A stretch of 64,000 nt of DNA from Verrucomicrobiia bacterium (GTDB lineage Bacteria; Verrucomicrobiota; Verrucomicrobiia; Limisphaerales; CAIMTB01), in the NCBI GenBank assembly GCA_019634625.1, contig JAHCBA010000024.1, forward strand, positions 1-64,000, given 5' to 3'. The position numbers and the translations under genes were made by a program. Of the stretch, positions 21,301-29,800 are shown one piece after another; positions within the stretch are counted from its first letter, which is position 1, and every line of letters begins with the position of its first letter. The notes under the pieces were generated by a model. That model was not told where the DNA came from. It did no database searches and saw only the letters and a program-made list of their open reading frames with translations.

Positions 21301-21789
21301 CGGGTCACACCGGAGCCCCTCCGGAGGGCGCTCACCGCAGGGGGAATGCGGATGGGTCTGCCCACCGAAGCCCAATGGGAGAAGGCGGCACGCGGGACGG
21401 ATCGGAGTGTGTTCCCGTGGGGGGACCACGAGGATCCTGACCGCCAGAACTGCTTTGAGACCGGGATTGGATCGACCAGTGCCGTAGGATGTTTTCCGGG
21501 TGGGGCGAGTCCCTTCGGAATTGAAGAGATGAGCGGCAATGTGTGGGAGTGGTGTGCGGATTGGTACGCCCCGGATGCCTACGCCCAAGGTGGCGATAGC
21601 GATCCCGTCAGGCCGGTCGATGGCGCCGACCGGGTGATCCGCGGCGGCTCGTGGCTGTACAGCGCGCGCTTCTGCCGTGCCGCCTACCGGGCCCACTGGG
21701 ACCCTAGCGACGGGGACGGCAACCAGGGCTTTCGCTTGGCCGCATGGTCAGGAGCTCCGGAGCGGCGCGCGGACGGACGGAGGGAGTGA
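18304..21789 (+). CDS. SIR2-like / NACHT NTPase / FGE-sulfatase-domain fusion, putative NLR-like anti-phage protein
   Basis: A 1161-residue soluble protein with three parts. Residues about 25-300 are a SIR2-like NADase fold: LVLVAGTGVAL, WDGLL (56-60), LATLNYDPLF with N146, VLHLHGYY with H184/H186, and LVFVGCRGTVTDPNF; N146 and H186 correspond by eye to the catalytic Asn and His of defence SIR2 domains. Residues 303-328 are a Gly/Lys linker. Residues about 415-780 are a NACHT NTPase: Walker A GAPGSGKST (422-430), Walker B VVLILDGADEV (522-532), LLTSRP (559-564), NPLLLTAMGIVY and HHFSFQEFFAA. Residues about 896-1148 are an FGE-sulfatase/C-lectin fold ending GNVWEWCADW, RGGSW and GFRLA. SIR2 and NACHT architectures are known anti-phage effectors and switches; here the FGE-like domain would be the sensor or a scaffold. 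Start ATG 18304; GTG 18331 is an alternative. No partner gene. Repeats flank it on both sides. Confidence 0.85.
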   Translation: MEGDSPSRPVSLHPLVEKLEEEVAGRPEQLVLVAGTGVALAACDRQEVNGHVVASWDGLLGHGVDYCEKVEHAIKADEADAVRALIRLGSPDFLVQAAEMITSRLMRKAPGKYRAWLKDSLGELEPAKPEILKVLAGFPGLLATLNYDPLFEKATGRSPVTWVEGNKARFEEALRGDGGSCVLHLHGYYENPESVVLGLRSYDRVRDDPLAATILRLFTMDRTLVFVGCRGTVTDPNFTRLIEWAREARKHTTHRHFVLCREEDAGALRDELKEVAWLDVVPYGASFDDLVPFLKRLAARLPGKGRGSGGGKGAGGRASRGGKGGKAQAIPSGYLEWVKRECGSVELLGLRLKQGQSVRIGSVYVPLTTTWREARPDAEEGGGKRRWIAIHPDRAEFGEADQPSDSPLLLDVVNQHSLYVSGAPGSGKSTFCRWLAWLLANRRMPEPELERAEETRFEGLPWQLEGKLPVLIRLRDFHRALPRRRELTARLLQDALKRWLTKERPGDLSWGGLQPRLEGGGVVLILDGADEVPASRRAALVSGLAQCLPDWEKAGNRILLTSRPYGLSDGDVRRLGLVHAPLDRLAREFQEQLVRRWFRILIEDPGRAGETAAGLLRDIAERTWLVPLAENPLLLTAMGIVYGEGKRLPQDRHDLYDRIADTVLHNRFAPEEVPLMRHRLAAIAHGMHTGQGLDETRETPEARATAREIDRLLQADQQADYREPGFRRVNEARDRLLSESGLLLPVESDGAEFHHFSFQEFFAAERIADVDEARLAAVFRERGERPEWRNTLSFLFGNQLAGNRRPRRAVDLLREILKAISGTPGLSMTTLVADCVEILRGRQVELTDGMLDGVRTLCLEGMRGTRPARERCGLGEALGRLGDARFRADAWYLPDEPLLGFVEIPEGPFQQGSDPRRDPNADSNEVPSRTVSLTRYYIGRYPVTVAQFRAFAEDRAENGGFRPCKPDCLRGVANHPVIWVSWDEAMAYCVWLTRKLRNSRVTPEPLRRALTAGGMRMGLPTEAQWEKAARGTDRSVFPWGDHEDPDRQNCFETGIGSTSAVGCFPGGASPFGIEEMSGNVWEWCADWYAPDAYAQGGDSDPVRPVDGADRVIRGGSWLYSARFCRAAYRAHWDPSDGDGNQGFRLAAWSGAPERRADGRRE

Positions 21790-21796
21790 ACCGCGG

Positions 21797-21901
21797 GCAA
21801 TGGGGTCAAATCTGTATTATTACAATTCATCCTCGGACGGGTGCCGAGGCGACCTGGAGGCCCGGGACAGAAGATCAAGAATGCCGATTTGAGCCCATTG
21901 C
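21797..21901. repeat. Inverted repeat downstream of the SIR2-NACHT gene
   Basis: GCAATGGGGTCAAATC (21797-21812) and GATTTGAGCCCATTGC (21886-21901) pair at 15 of 16 positions around a 73-bp interior that includes TGTATTATTACAATTC. The form resembles REP/BIME hairpins or a small MITE. It starts eight bases after the stop codon and fills most of the 164-bp gap to the next gene. Confidence 0.55.
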
Positions 21902-21953
21902 CTCTGGCAGGGCGGGTACGTGCGGGCACAGGATTGACCCGCACATGGGCGGA

Positions 21954-23651
21954 TCATCGTCCCCCGGCGCGCGGTTCGTTTTCGTGAAAGAGGGCGCGCA
22001 GTCGCTGCAGTTCGGCATCCGTCCACCCTTCGGGTTCCGTCACTGCGAGCCAGGCGTCGATGTAGTGCAGCGGTGCGTACTCGTGGCCAAAGCCCTTGGG
22101 GGCCGTTCCGGCCATCATGTCCGTGGCCAGTTGCAGCATCGTCACCACCGGGAACCATCGCAACGCGGGTGAGACATCGGGACCCCGCGGTTCGCGCATC
22201 CAGTCGGGCATGCGCCACGCGGATTTGGGGTCGAAGAAGGTGATGGGATCGCTGGCGTACTGAAGGAAGGCGATTCGGAAGTTTCCCCAGGTGCCGGTTC
22301 CCTCCCGAAGTCCGGTTGTCTGGTTCATGAATCGGACCACGGATCCGCCCCGGAAGATTGGAAGCCAGGCCGGAGACCCCGGATCCCGTTCCCGGGTTGC
22401 CCGCCGCCACGTCCCATGACGGTAGGGCGGCCCGCTCCACAAGGCGCCGTCGAACGGATCCTCCACGACATCGAAGACGTCGAAGGACAGGTCGGAGTTG
22501 AGGGATCCGAGGCTGAGACCGTGCAGGAACAGGCGTGGACGCGAGTCTTTCGGGAGCGAACGCCAGTGCCCGTAGATCCGTGCAAACAGGGCGCGCGCCA
22601 TTTCGGCGCCGTAGTCGCCCTGGGTGAGCAACGCCAGGGGGCTGCTCAAGTAGGAGTACTGCGCCGCCACCGTGGCGAGGTCCCCGCGATGGAGGTATTC
22701 CACGGTGGCCTGGGACGCCGGGTCCACCCAGCCCGTGCCGGTCGGGGTGACCAGAAGCAACAACGACCGTTGGAAGCCGCCGGCACGAATGAGTTCCTCC
22801 AGGGCCAGTTGCGCGCGCGCTTCGGGGTTGTCTGCGCTGTTGAGTCCCACATATACCCGGATCGGTGCCGTCACCGGGCGTCCGAAGAACGCACTCAAGT
22901 CGGCGGCTGACGGGCCCCGGGCGACGAATTCCCGCCCCTGACGGCCGAGGTCTTCCCAGGCGATTCGAGACGCGCTGCTGCCCGTCTGTTCCGGACCGGC
23001 CGGACGCGGCAGCTCATCGTCGATCAGCGCGTCGAGTGCCTGGAAGGAACGGTCCGCGGCCTTCAGCAGGAACCGGTAGAAGAGCCCGTTGAGGGTCGTC
23101 CAGAAGACGAACACCGACAGCCCCGCCGCCAGGAGACGGGCCAGTCGGGCCGGCACGTAGCGCCCGAGTCGTGACGACAACCTCCGCCACACCCACGCGA
23201 AGAGGCGCGCCAGTCCCAGCACCAGCACAAAGAGCAGGGCCCCGATCAACACCAGCAGCACCGGCTGGAATCCCGACAACTCCTCCATGCCCAGCAATCG
23301 GCGGATCGAGTTCTGCCAGTGCGCCGCGTGCCACAGGCTGGCGAGGCACAACAGCGCGGTCGCCGCCGCGGCGATGGTTCGCAGCACCCGGCGGACGCGG
23401 GTGCGGGCCCGGGGCAATTGCAGATAGCGCCAGAGCAGGACGCCGGCCACGCCCACCCCGTAGCCGGCGGCGAAGGACAGTCCGGAAAGCAGTCCCTGGA
23501 CGGCGTAGGAGCGGGGCAGGAGGGAAGGGGTCAGCGAGAAGGCGAAGAACACCGCGCCCGCCACCATCCCCTCGGGGCACAACGGCCTCAGCAGCCGGCG
23601 GACCCGCAACGCTCTGGCACTGCCCTGCCTCTCTGGAGTGCATCCTTTCAT
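21954..23651 (-). CDS. Integral-membrane alpha/beta-hydrolase family protein
   Basis: 565 residues from ATG 23651 (MKGCTPERQ). The N-terminal half has about five to six membrane segments (GAVFFAFSLTPSLLPRS, LSGLSFAAGYGVGVAGVLLW, ALLCLASLWHAAH, LLVLIGALLFVLVLGLARLF, LLAAGLSVFVFWTTLNGL). The C-terminal half is a hydrolase domain with the nucleophile elbow HGLSLGS (S380) and segments FFGRPVTAPIRVYVGLNSAD and WFPVVTMLQLATDMM typical of the actinobacterial-type membrane alpha/beta-hydrolase family (DUF2319-like). It lies 10 bp downstream of the helicase gene on the same strand, so the two are probably co-transcribed. Substrate unknown. Confidence 0.85.
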   Translation of the reverse strand: MKGCTPERQGSARALRVRRLLRPLCPEGMVAGAVFFAFSLTPSLLPRSYAVQGLLSGLSFAAGYGVGVAGVLLWRYLQLPRARTRVRRVLRTIAAAATALLCLASLWHAAHWQNSIRRLLGMEELSGFQPVLLVLIGALLFVLVLGLARLFAWVWRRLSSRLGRYVPARLARLLAAGLSVFVFWTTLNGLFYRFLLKAADRSFQALDALIDDELPRPAGPEQTGSSASRIAWEDLGRQGREFVARGPSAADLSAFFGRPVTAPIRVYVGLNSADNPEARAQLALEELIRAGGFQRSLLLLVTPTGTGWVDPASQATVEYLHRGDLATVAAQYSYLSSPLALLTQGDYGAEMARALFARIYGHWRSLPKDSRPRLFLHGLSLGSLNSDLSFDVFDVVEDPFDGALWSGPPYRHGTWRRATRERDPGSPAWLPIFRGGSVVRFMNQTTGLREGTGTWGNFRIAFLQYASDPITFFDPKSAWRMPDWMREPRGPDVSPALRWFPVVTMLQLATDMMAGTAPKGFGHEYAPLHYIDAWLAVTEPEGWTDAELQRLRALFHENEPRAGGR

Positions 23652-23661
23652 GGCCCCGGAA

Positions 23662-26310
23662 TCAGGCGGTCGGTGAGGGCGGGTCAACTGGAGGAGGCTC
23701 CTCCGGGCGATGGGATGAAGGATCGAGCAGGGGGCGGAGGCGGAGGAAGCGGATGACGGGTTCGCGGGCGGCGCGGGAGGCGGGGAGATCCACGGTGAAC
23801 TCCGCGGCCCAGTCGTTGTGGGCTTCGAGATCGACGAGGATCTGTTCGAGGTGCCAGGTGGCGCCGTCTTCGGAGCGGCGGAGGTAGGTGTGGCGGGCGT
23901 TGCGGGCTTCGGGGTCGAGGCGGGGTCCGTGGTGTTCGCTGCGGTAGGCGTCGAGCGCGGTGCGGAGCCGGGCGGGGTCCCAGGGTTCGGAATCGGCGTG
24001 GGCCGGGATCTGTTCGAGGGCGGCGGCGGGGTCGTCGTGATCGAGGGCGCGGAGGAAGGCGAAGATGCGGACGCGCAGGGCGGCGGTGAAGGTGCGGGGA
24101 TCGCGGGTGATGTCGGCATCGGCCTCTTCGGCGCCGGGGGGACGCCGGTCGGTGCGGTCCCCGGCGGTGGGGCGATCGGGATTGCGCATGCGTTCCCACT
24201 CGTCGAGGAGGCTGGAATCGACCTCGCGGATCATGGTGCCGAGGTAGAGTTCCATTTCGCGGACGGGATCGGTCTTGGCGGCGTCGGGGACGGTCTGGGC
24301 GAGGACCTTGTAGGCGCTGTGGAGGTGGCGGAGGAGGAGGCCTTCGGAGCGCTGGAGATCGTAGAGTTTGATGTAGTCGGCGAAGGAACGGAACGTCTCG
24401 AACATTTCGCGGGCGATGGACTTGGGACGGATGTTCTCCTGGCCGACCCAGGGGTGACGGTCGGCGAAGGCGTTGAAGGTGGCGTAAACGAATTCGCGGA
24501 GGGGCTTGGGGTATTCGAGCTTCTCGAGTTCCTCCATGCGCTCGTCGTATTCCATGCCCTGCTGCTTCCACTCGGCGATCTTCTCGGCCTTCAGCTTGTC
24601 GAGCTGGCGGCGGAGGATGATTTCGGGGTTCTCGAGGATCGCCTCGACGAGGGTGAGGAGATCGAGGGCGTAGGAGGGGGAGGCGGGGTCGAGTTGGGGG
24701 AGGGTTTCGATGAGGTAGAGCGAGAGGGTCTGGTCCATCGAGAAGTCGTCCTGGAGATCGACGTGGACCCGGAGCGGGGTGTGGCGGCGGGGTGGGGAGG
24801 AAGGGGCGGGAGCGACGGAAGGGGCGGAGGGGGTGTCCGGGACGAACTCGACGATGCGGCGTTCGAGGAGGGAGCGGAAGAGCTGCCAGGCGCGGCGGCG
24901 GTGGGCTTTGCGGCGGTTGGGGGATTCGTGGCTGCTGCGGATGAGGTCGCGCATGGCGGCGCAACCGTCGGTGGGGCGGCTGAGGACATTGAGGAGCATG
25001 CCGTGGGAGACGGCGAAGCTGGAGGCGAGGCGTTCGGGGGGGGCGGCGATGAGGCGGTCGAAGGTCTTGCGGTCCCAGTTGACCCAGTTGCGTTCGGGGG
25101 GCTGGCGGCGCTGGAACTTCTTCCCGTCGCGTTTGGATTTCTCCTCGAGGCGGAGGTTCTCGACGGCGTGGGCGGGGGCCTGGGCGACCACCCAGCCGCG
25201 GTCATCGAAGCCCTTGCGGCCGGCGCGGCCGGAGATCTGGTGGAAGTCGCGGGCGCTGAGGATGCCGACCTTCTGGCCATCGAACTTGCAGAGGCGGGTG
25301 AAGAGGACGGTGCGGATGGGGATGTTGATGCCGACGCCGAGGGTGTCGGTGCCGCAGATGACCTTGAGGAGTCCCCGCTGGGCGAGTTGCTCGATCAGGA
25401 CCCGGTACTTGGGGAGAAGCCCGGCGTGGTGAAGTCCGATGCCGTGACGGAGCCAGCGCTTGATTTCGGGTCCGTAGGGGCTGGCGAAGCGGAAGTCGTC
25501 GATGGCCCGGGCGATGGCCGCCTTCTCGTCGCGGGTGCAGACGTTGATGCTGGTGAAGTCCTGGGCGCTTTCGGCGGCTTCGGCCTGGGTGAAGTGGACG
25601 ATATAGACCGGGGCGCGGCCTTCGCGGACCAGGGTGTCGAGGGTTTCGGCAAGGGGCGTCTCGGCGTAGGAGAACTCGAGCGGGACGGGGCGGTCGGTGG
25701 ATTTCACCGGAACGGTGTCGCGTCCGTTGAGGAGGGTGAGTTGTTCCTCGAAGAAGGCGGTGTCGCCGAGGGTGGCGGACATGAGAAGGAAACGGGCCTG
25801 GGGGAGCGTGAGAAGGGGAACCTGCCAGGCAACGCCGCGATCGCGGTCGGCGTACCAGTGGAACTCGTCCATGACGACATCGTGGACGGTGGCGTCGGGA
25901 CCTTCGCGGAGGGCGATGTTGGCGAGGACCTCGGCGGTGCAACAGAGGATGGGGGCGTCGCGGTTGACGGTGGCATCGCCGGTGCTGAGTCCGACGTTGT
26001 CGGGTCCGAACTCACGGCAGAGGGCCATCCATTTCTCGTTCACGAGGGCCTTGATCGGGCAGGTGTAGATCGAGCGACGTCCGCGGGCGAGGGCGTGGAA
26101 GTGGAGGGCGGCGGCAACGAGGGACTTGCCGGAGCCGGTGGGGGTGTTGAGGACGACGTTGCGGCCCTCGAAGAGTTCGAGGATGGCTTCCTCCTGGGCC
26201 GGGTAGAGCGTGAGGCGTCGGGCCTCGGCGTATTCGAGGAACCGGCCGAGCAGGACGTCGGGCCCGACGGGGCCGTCCTTGGGAAGGAGATCGTAGAGCG
26301 TGACGGACAC
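23662..26310 (-). CDS. Ski2-like DExH RNA/DNA helicase with DUF3516-type C-terminus
   Basis: 882 residues. Motif I TPTGSGKS (56-63), motif Ia [10 protein letters not shown], motif II DEFH (148-151, where Ski2-like enzymes usually have DEVH), motif III SAT (178-180), motif IV-VI region with [29 protein letters not shown] and [10 protein letters not shown]. The rest is a long C-terminal domain ([24 protein letters not shown] to [22 protein letters not shown]) of the DUF3516 kind found with bacterial Ski2-like helicases. Probable role in RNA unwinding or turnover; substrate not established. It has the downstream membrane hydrolase gene 10 bp away on the same strand. Confidence 0.93.
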   Translation of the reverse strand: MSVTLYDLLPKDGPVGPDVLLGRFLEYAEARRLTLYPAQEEAILELFEGRNVVLNTPTGSGKSLVAAALHFHALARGRRSIYTCPIKALVNEKWMALCREFGPDNVGLSTGDATVNRDAPILCCTAEVLANIALREGPDATVHDVVMDEFHWYADRDRGVAWQVPLLTLPQARFLLMSATLGDTAFFEEQLTLLNGRDTVPVKSTDRPVPLEFSYAETPLAETLDTLVREGRAPVYIVHFTQAEAAESAQDFTSINVCTRDEKAAIARAIDDFRFASPYGPEIKRWLRHGIGLHHAGLLPKYRVLIEQLAQRGLLKVICGTDTLGVGINIPIRTVLFTRLCKFDGQKVGILSARDFHQISGRAGRKGFDDRGWVVAQAPAHAVENLRLEEKSKRDGKKFQRRQPPERNWVNWDRKTFDRLIAAPPERLASSFAVSHGMLLNVLSRPTDGCAAMRDLIRSSHESPNRRKAHRRRAWQLFRSLLERRIVEFVPDTPSAPSVAPAPSSPPRRHTPLRVHVDLQDDFSMDQTLSLYLIETLPQLDPASPSYALDLLTLVEAILENPEIILRRQLDKLKAEKIAEWKQQGMEYDERMEELEKLEYPKPLREFVYATFNAFADRHPWVGQENIRPKSIAREMFETFRSFADYIKLYDLQRSEGLLLRHLHSAYKVLAQTVPDAAKTDPVREMELYLGTMIREVDSSLLDEWERMRNPDRPTAGDRTDRRPPGAEEADADITRDPRTFTAALRVRIFAFLRALDHDDPAAALEQIPAHADSEPWDPARLRTALDAYRSEHHGPRLDPEARNARHTYLRRSEDGATWHLEQILVDLEAHNDWAAEFTVDLPASRAAREPVIRFLRLRPLLDPSSHRPEEPPPVDPPSPTA

Positions 26311-26398
26311 GATGGGCCGAGGGTACGGGTCGGGCGGCCGGGAACGAAGGCGAATGGGGGATCACGAATGGGGAACGGGGAACGGGGAACGGGGAATC

Positions 26399-26470
26399 GT
26401 GGGGAGAGGTGCGAACGTCGCGCAGCCTCGCCTCGGAGGGCCGGGTTCCACGAGGCCGCAAGGGGGTGGT
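26399..26470 (-). repeat. Truncated MITE-like repeat, copy C
   Basis: GTGGGGAGAGGTGCGAACGT followed by CTCGGAGGGCCGGGTTCCACGAGGCCGCAA matches one half of copy B (18121-18182). The other half and its inverted repeat are missing; a hexamer array follows within about 40 bp. Confidence 0.5.
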
Positions 26471-26495
26471 GCGATGGGGCGCATCTCCGTGTATT

Positions 26496-26853
<358 letters not shown>

Positions 26854-26897
26854 GCGGGGTGGGTAAGGAGGACTGTTTTTCAAGAAAACATGTGGAC

Positions 26898-29800
26898 ATG
26901 GGAGCGCTGGTGCGCGTACGAAGGCAGCGCCTGCTCTCCCTCCCCGTGAACCTTCGATTCCTCCAGCGTGTTGGTGGTCTGATCGGGAGTTGGGCGTTTC
27001 TCCTGGCCTCCGCGAGCCTCCAGTCGCAGACCTTCCGGATCGTCGAGGCGCAACTGGACTCGGTGGATCGGCCGGCGGTGCGGGTCGAGGCGGTGTCGGG
27101 CAGCTATTACGTGCTGTTCCGGGGGGCGACGGCGACGACGGTGACCGAGCCGGTGGCGATCGCGATGGGGGTGCAGGGTGAGGTGACGCTGACCGACAGC
27201 GCGGCGTTGGGGCGGAGCGGGTCGCGGTTCTACCGGGTGCAGCGGTTTTCGGTGGACTCTCCGGGGGACGTGGACGGGGACGGCATCGATGACCTGTACG
27301 AATTGCAGTACCCGACATTCCTGAATCCGTTTGATCCCACCGATGCGGCCCGGGACCAGGACGGGGACGGGAGATCGAACCTGGAGGAGTACCTGGAGGG
27401 GACGGATCCCGATTCGGGAACTCCGGTGACGGGGGTGGCCTCGACGAGTCCGGCGGCCAATGCGAGCGACATTGCGGTCACGCGGGAGAGCATCGTGTAC
27501 TTCACGGGGCCGCTGGGCGCCGACGCGGTGCTGGAACCGGCAAACTTTTACGCCGAGGCGGGCGGGCGCCGGTTGCTGACGCGGGTGGATCTGTCGAGTG
27601 ACCGGCTGAAGGCGAGCCTGTTCTATCTGGAACCGTTGCCCGGCAACACCCGGGTTACGGTGACCCTGGTGGGAGACCATCTGCGGGATGCGCGCGGGGT
27701 GGCGTTGGATGCGAATGGCGACGGGCGACCGGGGGGGCGGCGGGTGTTCCGGTTCGACACCGTCAGTCTGACGCCGGTGGGGCAAACGGCGGTGATCGGG
27801 CGGGTGCTGGCCTCGGAGCCGGGCACGGATGCCCTGGGCCAGCCGATCAACCGGCCGCTGTCCGGGGTCACCATCACGGTGGACGGACGGGAGGAGACGT
27901 TGCGGGCGGTGACCGATGTGGACGGGAACTTCACGCTGAGGCCGGCGCCGTCGGGGACGTTTTTCGTCCACATTGACGGGCGGACTTCACCGGATTCGGA
28001 CTGGCCGGACGGGGCTTATTACCCGTTTGTGGGCAAGTCGTTTACGGCGGCGGCCGGGCGGGATGACAACCTCGCCGGCGGGACCGGCGTGATTTACCTG
28101 CCGCGGGTGGTGCCGGGGACGTTGCAGGTGGTCAGCGCGACGGTGGACACGGTGGTCACGTTCCCGGACGAGGTGATTACCGGGAGTCCCGAGCTGGCGG
28201 GGGTGGCCATACAGGTGCCGGCGAATGCGTTGTTTGCGGATGATGGCACGCGCGGGGGCAGGGTTGGAATTGCGCCGGTGCCGGCGGACCGGTTGCCGAG
28301 CCCGCTGCCGCCGGGTCTCAATCTGCCGCTGGTCATCACGGTCCAGACCGACGGCGCGAGCAATTTCGACCGGCCGGTGCCCGTCCGGTTCCCGAACCTG
28401 CCCGATCCCGAGACGGGCGAGCGGCTGCCACCCGGCGCGTCGAGCGCGCTTTGGAGTTTCAACCACGACACGGGCGAATGGGAGATCGTGGGTCCCATGA
28501 CGGTGACGGCGGACGGGCTGTTTGTGGAGACCGACCCCGGGGTGGGGCTGCTTCAGCCCGGCTGGCATGGAACGGCCCCCGGAAGCAGCGGTGGCTGTGA
28601 CCAGTTGTTGGGGGGTGGCGGTGGCAATGGGGATGGCGATGGAGGAGGAGATGGGGGCGGAGACGGAGACGGGGGAGGTGGCGGAGACGGCGATGGAGGT
28701 GGCGACGGCGACGGCGACGGGGATGGAGACGGCGATGGGGACGGGGATGGGGATGGAGATGGAGATGGAGATGGAGATGGGGACGGCGATGGGCCATGCG
28801 AGGAGGGGTCGGTCTGCGACGATGGGGATCCGTGCACGACGGACGACCGTTGTGTCGGGGGCGAATGCCGGGGAACGCCGCCGGCCGGTCCCGGCTGCGG
28901 GGCGAACGGGTTGGGTCCGGTGGATCAGAGCGGGTGGACGCTGACCGAGAACGATGCCGACGCGGGGGGCAATTACACGTCCCACAGCGGGTTCACCATC
29001 GACGGAACGATCTGCCGGGACGCGGACAACAACTGGCGGTACCGGGTGACGCGGTTGCGTTGGAACGGGACCATCAACCTGTCGATGTCGGGGAGCACGG
29101 AGCCGAATCCGACGGTGGGAGGAAACATCACCCGGGCGAACCGGTGCAATGTCATCGATACGCTTGCGGCGTACCTGGGGGCGGGGCGGGGGGCATGGCA
29201 CATGAAGGAGGCGAGCCGGGCGCATGAGGTGCATCACCGGGACGTGGACTGGCCGGGGTTGCTGGCGCCGTTGTGGACGGCGACCGAGGCGGCGCTGGAG
29301 GCGGAGTTCGTGCCCTGCATCCGGACGGAAGCGGAAGCGACGGCGACGCTGAACGCGCGGGCGCAGGCGTTGACGGCGCAATTGGAGACGCAGTTCACGG
29401 CGGCGGTGGTGGCGTACAACGTCGGGCACGATTCGGCGCGCACGGATGCGGCGTACCAGGCGGGACAGGCGGTGTTGAACGGGATGATCGACCAGATCAG
29501 GGCGTTCGCGACGGCGCAGGGCTGGCCGGCGTGCCCGGCGCCCTCGCCGCATCAAGTCGGTCCCGGCGGGCCGCGCCTCGGACTGCACGGGCACGGAGCC
29601 GGGATGCCGTTCGACCGGCTGACGGCGTCGGTGCCGCGCGAGCTGGTGGACATCGGGGAGACGGCGGCGATCACGACGCTGGGATTCCGTGACGGCGTGT
29701 CCACCGACGTGACGCGGCAGGCGTCGGGCACGCGTTATCGCTCCACCGATCCGGCGGTGGTGACCGTCTCGGTGGATGGGGTGGTGCATGGGGTGGGGCC

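Noticed and set aside
20986-21789. Target region of a diversity-generating retroelement in the FGE-like domain
   Set aside because: No reverse transcriptase and no second, template-like copy of the region were seen in the window; the idea stays untested outside it.
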